This document shows positions 57,291-64,000 of a stretch of 64,000 nt of DNA, in pieces. Source of the DNA: Bosea sp. F3-2 (GTDB lineage: Bacteria > Pseudomonadota > Alphaproteobacteria > Rhizobiales > Beijerinckiaceae); the NCBI RefSeq assembly GCF_008253865.1, contig NZ_CP042331.1:5545501-5609500 (forward strand). Direction: 5' to 3'. The position numbers were made by a program, and so were the translations under genes. The number at the start of each line of letters is the position of its first letter. Within the stretch, counting starts at the first letter, position 1. The notes beneath the pieces were generated by a model. The model had not been told where the DNA came from, made no database searches, and saw nothing but the letters and a program-made list of their open reading frames with translations.

Positions 57291-58253
57291 ATGTTCGGAA
57301 AACCGGTTTCATCGATGCTTTCTTCGATCCTTGCCCGTCATCTCTCCCGTCCGGGACTGACTGCGCTTGCCCTGGCCGCGGCGCTTTGCGGTGGTGCCGT
57401 GCCAGGTTCGGCACAGGATGCCGCCGACCTGCTGGTGCGCACGACGCGGCTGGAGAACCAGTTGCGCCAGATGTCCGGCCAGATCGAGCAGCTCCAGTTC
57501 GAGAACCGGCGCCTCAGCGAACAGCTCCGCAAGTTCCAGGAGGATGTCGATTTCCGCCTGAACGAGAAGGGCGGCGGGCGTTCAGGCACGGCCGCGCCGG
57601 GCGCTCCGCCGGCCGGTGGCGCTGCTCCCGCGCCACAGCGCCAGCGCCGCGGCGATGCCTTCGACCCAACGATGCAGCAGAGCGCGGCCGGCGCACCGCA
57701 GCAGCTTGGCGGCGGGATCGCCAGCATCATCGAGGATGACGATGGCGGCGGACCTGCCACGGGTCGGCCACTCGACCTGCAGGGCGTCGGGCGCCCGGTT
57801 CCGCAGGGCGGCCTGCAGCAGCAGGCCGTGCCGCGGGGCGCGAGCGTCGCGGCCGTCAGCGGTCCGCAGACCGCGAAGGACGCCTACGACCTCGCCTTCG
57901 CCTCGCTTCAGCGCAGGGAATACGAGCAGGCGGAGATGGGGTTTCGCCAGTTCCTGCAGAGCTATCCGCGCGACCGGCTGGCGGTTGATGCGACCTACTG
58001 GCTCGGCGAGAGCTATCTGCAGCGCCAGCGCTACCGCGAGGCGGCCGAGCAATTCCTGAAGATCTCGCGGGAATCGCCGAAGGCAACGAAGGCGCCGGAC
58101 AGCCTGCTCAAGCTCGGCATGGCCCTGAACGGGCTCGGCGCCAAGGACCAGGCCTGTGCGACCTATGCCAAGGTCGGCGTCGATTATCCGTCGGCCTCCA
58201 ATGCGGTGCGTCAGGGCGTGGCGCGCGAGCGGCGCCGCTCCGGCTGCGCTTGA
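57291..58253 (+). CDS. cpoB: cell-division coordinator CpoB/YbgF (Tol-Pal)
   Basis: A 320-residue periplasmic protein: signal peptide (about residues 1-42, ending GSAQ), a trimerising coiled coil (about 45-88, LVRTTRLENQLRQMSGQIEQ), a long glycine/proline/glutamine-rich linker (about 90-195), and C-terminal TPRs (about 195-315, AYDLAFASLQRREYEQAEMG). It coordinates Tol-Pal constriction with peptidoglycan synthesis. It lies 17 kb from pal. The ATG has AGGAAAG upstream, and its stop codon overlaps the tilS start. Confidence 0.92.
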   Translation: MFGKPVSSMLSSILARHLSRPGLTALALAAALCGGAVPGSAQDAADLLVRTTRLENQLRQMSGQIEQLQFENRRLSEQLRKFQEDVDFRLNEKGGGRSGTAAPGAPPAGGAAPAPQRQRRGDAFDPTMQQSAAGAPQQLGGGIASIIEDDDGGGPATGRPLDLQGVGRPVPQGGLQQQAVPRGASVAAVSGPQTAKDAYDLAFASLQRREYEQAEMGFRQFLQSYPRDRLAVDATYWLGESYLQRQRYREAAEQFLKISRESPKATKAPDSLLKLGMALNGLGAKDQACATYAKVGVDYPSASNAVRQGVARERRRSGCA

Positions 58254-59308
58254 GCGCGCTGCCGCAGAACGAGACGAATGTGCCGCCGGTCTCGCCTGTC
58301 GAGGCCGGCGAACTCTTTCTGGGGCTGACAACGGAAAGCGGCCTGCTCGTCGCGGTTTCAGGCGGGCCGGATTCGATCGCATTGCTGGGGCTGCTGGCCG
58401 ATTGGGTGCGCACACCCGGCCGGCCGCTGCTCCATGCCGCGACCGTCGACCACGGCCTGAGGCCGGAAGCCGCCCAGGAGGCTGCCGCTGTCGCCGCACT
58501 CTGTGCGCGGCTCGGCGTGGCGCATGCGATCCTGCGCTGGGAAGGCGAGAAGCCGGCGAGGGGTATCCAGGCCGCGGCCCGGCACGCCCGTTACGCGCTG
58601 CTGGCGGGAGAGGCGAAGCGGCTCGGCGGCGCCGCGCTGGTGACTGCCCATACGCTCGACGATCAGGCCGAGACCATGCTGATGCGGCTCGCCCACGGCT
58701 CCGGCCCGTCCGGTCTCGTCGGGATGCGCGCGCGAACCGTGAAGGACGGTGTCGTGCTCCTGCGTCCTTTGCTCGGCATTCCGAAGGCACGGCTCGTTGC
58801 GACTGCCCGGGCGCGCGGACTTCCTTTTGTCAGCGATCCGAGCAATGCCGACCCACGCTTCGAGCGCGTTCGCTGGCGCGAGATCATGCCGGCTCTGGCG
58901 GAAGAGGGGCTGACGGCCGAGCGTTTCGGACGGATGGCGGAGCGTATGGCGCGTCTTGAAGACGCGGTGAGGCAGCGCGCGCTGGCCGTGTTTGCAGTGG
59001 TCGGCTTGCCGCGAGAGGTGGGTGAGGACCGGGTGCGGCTCGATTTTTCGGCGCTGATGGCTGAGCCGGACGAGATCGTTCTGCGCGTGGTCGGGCTGGC
59101 GCTTGACGCCGTTGCTGCCACCAGCGACCGCTATGCTCGGCTCGAACGGCTGGAGGATTGCGTGGCGGCGCTGCGTGTCGCTGCGAAGGCCGGATCTGCC
59201 TTGAGACGGACATTGTCCGGCTGCATGGTCAGGCTCGGAGGCGACGGCGTGCTGCTCCTCGAACGGGAGCCGCCACGTCGACGCGGCGTTCATCCTGCGA
59301 CATCTTAG
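58250..59308 (+). CDS. tilS: tRNA(Ile)-lysidine synthase
   Basis: A 352-residue enzyme that adds lysine to C34 of tRNA-Ile (CAU), allowing AUA reading. The PP-loop SGGPDS is near residue 38 (LVAVSGGPDSIALLGLL). The family motifs HGLRPEAAQEA, ARYALLAGEAKRLG and TAHTLDDQAETMLMRLAHGSG follow. The TTG start overlaps the cpoB stop codon (TTGA), so it is coupled. The C-terminal domain is shorter than in E. coli, as usual for this class. Confidence 0.93.
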   Translation: MSALPQNETNVPPVSPVEAGELFLGLTTESGLLVAVSGGPDSIALLGLLADWVRTPGRPLLHAATVDHGLRPEAAQEAAAVAALCARLGVAHAILRWEGEKPARGIQAAARHARYALLAGEAKRLGGAALVTAHTLDDQAETMLMRLAHGSGPSGLVGMRARTVKDGVVLLRPLLGIPKARLVATARARGLPFVSDPSNADPRFERVRWREIMPALAEEGLTAERFGRMAERMARLEDAVRQRALAVFAVVGLPREVGEDRVRLDFSALMAEPDEIVLRVVGLALDAVAATSDRYARLERLEDCVAALRVAAKAGSALRRTLSGCMVRLGGDGVLLLEREPPRRRGVHPATS

Positions 59309-59330
59309 TGCCCTTGCGTCTTCTGTTTCC

Positions 59331-59360
59331 CTTGGCAAGGGCGAACGCCGCACCTAGATT
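59331..59360 (+). promoter_or_regulatory. RpoH-like heat-shock promoter of ftsH
   Basis: CTTG at 59331-59334 and CCTAGATT at 59353-59360, separated by 18 bases. This resembles the alphaproteobacterial RpoH form (CTTG then a CCTAT-like element). It lies 57 bases upstream of the ftsH start. ftsH is a known heat-shock gene. Confidence 0.55.
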
Positions 59361-59417
59361 AGTCGAGGAAACCCTTGGCCTTATCCGGTTGGTCCGGCAG
59401 GCCCGATCGGACTGGTG

Positions 59418-61343
<1,926 letters not shown>

Positions 61344-61364
61344 GGCATCATCCGACAGAAAGCG

Positions 61365-61392
61365 AAAGGGCGGCCTCCGGGCCGCCCTTTTT
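61365..61392 (+). terminator. intrinsic terminator after ftsH
   Basis: A perfect 10-bp stem AAAGGGCGGC (61365-61374) / GCCGCCCTTT (61381-61390) with loop CTCCGG and a T-run, 21 bases past the ftsH stop codon. Confidence 0.9.
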
Positions 61393-61413
61393 CATGGGCC
61401 TGTCAGCCACGCC

Positions 61414-61509
61414 GTCATTGCGAGCGCAGCGAAGCAATCCAGGGGGACTGGGCTGAGCGTCTCACCCAGTCCCTCTGGATTGCTTCGTCGCTTCGCTCCT
61501 CGCAATGAC
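61414..61509. repeat. GTCAT...ATGAC palindromic repeat (GCGAGC core)
   Basis: It begins GTCATTGCGAGCGCAGCG and ends GCTCCTCGCAATGAC, with an inner pair AAGCAATCCAG/CTGGATTGCTT and GGGACTGGGCTGA/ACCCAGTCCC. It fills the first half of the 322-base gap between ftsH and glmM; the remainder is the glmM leader. Confidence 0.85.
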
Positions 61510-61665
61510 GGCGTGGTTCGGAGCTGGAAGATCAGCGGCTGCCCTTGGGATCGGGCGCCACTGCCCACCTGTCACCTTCCGTCATAATTTGTGAGAAGGC
61601 GGAAAGGTTTTTTGGCTATAGAACGCGCATAATCGGGCGTTTCAGCCCCTCGGAATCAAAACGCA

Positions 61666-63009
61666 ATGACGCGCAAATATTTTGGAACTGACGGCATTCG
61701 TGGGCGGGCGAACGGCGTCATTACGCCCGATCTTGCCTTGAAGGTCGGCCAGGCTACCGGCCTCGCCTTTCGCCGCGGCGAATATCGCCATCGGGTCGTG
61801 ATCGGCAAGGATACCCGCCTCTCCGGCTACATGATCGAATATGCCTTGGTCGCCGGCTTCACCTCGGTCGGAATGGATGTGATGCTGCTCGGCCCGATGC
61901 CGACGCCGGCCGTCGCCATGCTGACGCGCTCGATGCGCGCCGATCTCGGCGTGATGATCTCGGCCTCGCACAACGCCTATGAGGACAACGGCATCAAGCT
62001 GTTCGGGCCCGATGGCTACAAGCTCAACGACGAGGTCGAGCGGGAGATCGAGGCGCTGATCGATGCCGATCTCGGCCCGCGCCTGTCGACTTCGCCGATG
62101 CTCGGCCGGGCCAAGCGCATCGACAGCGCCGATGCGCGCTATGTCGAGTTCGCCAAGCGGACGCTGCCGCGCAATTTGAGCCTTGAAGGCCTGCGCATCG
62201 TGCTCGATTGCGCCAATGGTGCCGCCTACAAGGTCGCGCCGCAGGCGCTCTGGGAGCTGGGCGCCGAAGTCATCACCATCGGCGTCGAGCCCGACGGCTT
62301 CAACATCAACCGCGAGATCGGCTCGACCCATCCTTCGACGCTGATCGAGAAGGTCAAGGAGCTGCGCGCCGATGTCGGCATCGCGCTCGATGGCGACGCC
62401 GACCGCGTGCTCGTCGTCGACGAGCACGGCCATATCGTCGATGGCGACCAGCTCATGGCCGTGATCGCGCGCAGCTGGATGGAAGACGGTCGTCTCTCGG
62501 CTCCCGGCATCGTCGCGACCGTGATGTCCAATCTCGGGCTGGAGCGTTATCTGGCGGGGCTCGGCCTGTCGCTGGCGCGCACGGCGGTCGGTGACCGCTA
62601 TGTGCTGGAGCATATGCGCAACCACGGCTTCAACCTCGGCGGCGAGCAGTCCGGCCATATCATCCTGTCGGATTTCGGCACGACCGGCGACGGCCTCGTC
62701 GCGGCGCTGCAGCTGCTCGCAGTGGTCCAGCGGATGGACAAGCCGGTCTCGGAGGTCTGCCACTGCTTCGAGCCGCTGCCACAGATCCTCAAGAATGTGC
62801 GCTACAAGGCCGGCAAGCCGCTGGAGCAGCAGCCCGTCATCAGCGCCATCGAGGCGGCGAAGCAGTTGCTGGGCGACAGTGGCCGCCTGGTGATCCGCCC
62901 GTCGGGAACCGAGCCGGTGATCCGCGTCATGGCGGAGGGCGACGACCGCGACCTGGTCGAGCGCGCGGTGGACGATGTCGTCGAGGCGGTGACGAAGGCT
63001 GCGGCCTGA
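61666..63009 (+). CDS. glmM: phosphoglucosamine mutase
   Basis: A 447-residue enzyme converting glucosamine-6-phosphate to glucosamine-1-phosphate for peptidoglycan and lipopolysaccharide. The phosphorylated serine is in MISASHNAYEDNGIK (S101), the metal loop is DGDADR near residue 242, the sugar loop GGEQSGHI is near residue 325, and the C-terminal phosphate site is RPSGTEPVIR near residue 410. The order cpoB-tilS-ftsH-glmM is conserved in Hyphomicrobiales. The start MTRKYFGTDGIRGRAN is certain. Confidence 0.97.
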   Translation: MTRKYFGTDGIRGRANGVITPDLALKVGQATGLAFRRGEYRHRVVIGKDTRLSGYMIEYALVAGFTSVGMDVMLLGPMPTPAVAMLTRSMRADLGVMISASHNAYEDNGIKLFGPDGYKLNDEVEREIEALIDADLGPRLSTSPMLGRAKRIDSADARYVEFAKRTLPRNLSLEGLRIVLDCANGAAYKVAPQALWELGAEVITIGVEPDGFNINREIGSTHPSTLIEKVKELRADVGIALDGDADRVLVVDEHGHIVDGDQLMAVIARSWMEDGRLSAPGIVATVMSNLGLERYLAGLGLSLARTAVGDRYVLEHMRNHGFNLGGEQSGHIILSDFGTTGDGLVAALQLLAVVQRMDKPVSEVCHCFEPLPQILKNVRYKAGKPLEQQPVISAIEAAKQLLGDSGRLVIRPSGTEPVIRVMAEGDDRDLVERAVDDVVEAVTKAAA

Positions 63010-63017
63010 CGGGCACC

Positions 63018-63116
63018 GTCATGCTCGGGCTCGCCCCGAGCATCTCCAGCCGGAAGAGGCTCCGCCACGATCCCGTCCAGAGATTCTCGGGTCAGCTGAC
63101 GCTGCCCGAGAATGAC
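63018..63116. repeat. GTCAT...ATGAC palindromic repeat (GCTCGGG core)
   Basis: It begins GTCATGCTCGGGC and ends CCCGAGAATGAC, with GCTCGGG/CCCGAGC and TTCTCGGG/CCCGAGAA pairs. It lies between convergent glmM and the SDR gene and is closely like 54554-54655. Confidence 0.83.
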
Positions 63117-63129
63117 GGCGGTGTGCTTC

Positions 63130-63897
63130 TCACACCACGGCGGTCAGGCCGCCATCGACCATCAGCAGGTGGCCGTTGACGTAGTCCGACGCCGCTGAGG
63201 ACAGGAAGATCGCGGCGCCGACCAGCTCCTTGGTCTCGCCCCAGCGGTTGGCGGGCGTGCGGCTGCAGAGCCAGTTCGAAAAGGCCTCGTCCGCCATCAG
63301 GGCGGCGTTGAGCTCGGTGGCGAAGTAGCCGGGGCCGATGGCGTTGGCCTGGATGTTGTGCTTGCCGAGCTCGGCGGCCAAGCCCCGCGTCATCATCTTC
63401 ACCGCGCCCTTCGAGGCGGTGTAGGGGATGATGGTGGCGCGGCCGAGCTCGCTCTGCACCGAGCCGATATTGATGATCTTGCCACGCTTGCGCGGCACCA
63501 TCCGTTTCGCCACCGCCTGGGTGACGTAGAACACCGAATGCAGGTTGGTGTTCATCACCTCGTGCCAGCCCTCGACCGGAAATTCGGTGATCGGCGCGCG
63601 CTTCTGCATGCCGGCATTGTTGATCAGGATGTCGATCGGTCCGATGTCGGCCTCGATCGCCGCGACACCGGCCTCGACCGCCTTCTGGTCGGTGACATCG
63701 AAGGGAGCGATGGAGGCCTTGCGGCCGGCCGCAGTGAGCGCCTGCTGCGCCCGCTCGAGCTTGGCCTTGTCGCGGCCGTTCAGCACGACATGGGCGCCCG
63801 CGTCCGACAGGCCTTCCGCGAGTGCAAGCCCGATGCCCTGGCCGGAGCCGGTGACGAGCGCGATCTTGCCTTCGAGACTGAACAGCGACAGCGACAT
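63130..63897 (-). CDS. SDR-family oxidoreductase (gluconate 5-dehydrogenase-like)
   Basis: A 255-residue classical short-chain dehydrogenase. The cofactor motif is ALVTGSGQGIG near residue 13, the NNAG motif is in ILINNAGM near residue 90, and the catalytic YxxxK is in YTASKGAVK near residue 158. The form RGLAAELGKHNIQANAIGPG and the C-terminal SDYVNGHLLMVDGGL fit the gluconate 5-dehydrogenase/IdnO group, though many such SDRs act on other sugar acids. The upstream 100 bases to the window end show no gene. Confidence 0.85.
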   Translation of the reverse strand: MSLSLFSLEGKIALVTGSGQGIGLALAEGLSDAGAHVVLNGRDKAKLERAQQALTAAGRKASIAPFDVTDQKAVEAGVAAIEADIGPIDILINNAGMQKRAPITEFPVEGWHEVMNTNLHSVFYVTQAVAKRMVPRKRGKIINIGSVQSELGRATIIPYTASKGAVKMMTRGLAAELGKHNIQANAIGPGYFATELNAALMADEAFSNWLCSRTPANRWGETKELVGAAIFLSSAASDYVNGHLLMVDGGLTAVV

Positions 63898-64000
63898 GGC
63901 GTATCCTCGCAGCGTTCTGGTGTGAGCAAATTCGGTTTGCGTAAAGCCTGCATCCTTGGGTAAGCAGGTTTCAATCGATTAGACAATGGCTGCGGGCAGG

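Overview
The window is GC-rich, gene-dense DNA from an alphaproteobacterium, most likely of the order Hyphomicrobiales (Rhizobiales). The gene pairings and repeats resemble Bosea or a close relative, but the genus is an inference. Order-level evidence: the alphaproteobacterial cell-cycle proteins TrcR (DUF1013) and RcdA (DUF1465); the aa3-oxidase subunit IV gene beside a split pntAA-pntAB-pntB; the gap/tkt-DUF4164-zapA neighbourhood; EcfG-type (GGAAC-N16/17-CGTT) and CtrA-type (TTAA-N7-TTAA) sites; and palindromic repeats of a kind common in this order. I see no prophage, plasmid, IS transposase, CRISPR, rRNA or tRNA. This looks like core chromosome peppered with small non-coding repeats.

Layout. 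0-8 kb: a beta-keto acid cleavage enzyme, a UbiB-like kinase, proton-translocating transhydrogenase (pntAA/AB/B) and an alpha/beta hydrolase. 8-13 kb: a TPR lipoprotein, rpsU, purEK, two divergent YdcH-like proteins, and a GlsB-YidB stress pair behind an EcfG-type promoter. 13-18 kb: two acyl-CoA synthetases (one is PrpE) around a TauE exporter and a 268-bp inverted-repeat element. 18-21 kb: TrcR, a quinone oxidoreductase, DUF1192 and RcdA, the last behind a CtrA box. 21-30 kb: rpmE, an ABC exporter, a MotA-like/MotB-like/Ivy operon, an inositol-phosphatase family gene, and benE-thiE-Sel1. 30-39 kb: a TetR/YciI pair and a leftward central-carbon block (tkt, gap, two obscure genes, pgk, fba). 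39-45 kb: DUF4164-zapA, pal, a class II aldolase, and tolQRAB. 45-50 kb: small stress or regulatory genes with three TetR-type operator candidates, and ybgC. 50-57 kb: a translationally chained ruvA-GNAT-ruvB-DUF3828 run, ruvC, yebC, ymdB, and fau with a 6S RNA directly upstream. 57-64 kb: cpoB, tilS, ftsH, glmM and an SDR dehydrogenase.

The genes suggest a cell-envelope and cell-cycle theme: Tol-Pal parts in three places, ZapA, RcdA/TrcR, FtsH, GlmM and a second unassigned stator-like operon paired with a lysozyme inhibitor. Stress control is visible at two EcfG-type promoters and one RpoH-like promoter. The most unusual feature is the non-coding fraction: at least six families of palindromic elements, some nested inside each other, several of which supply the stop codon of the neighbouring gene.
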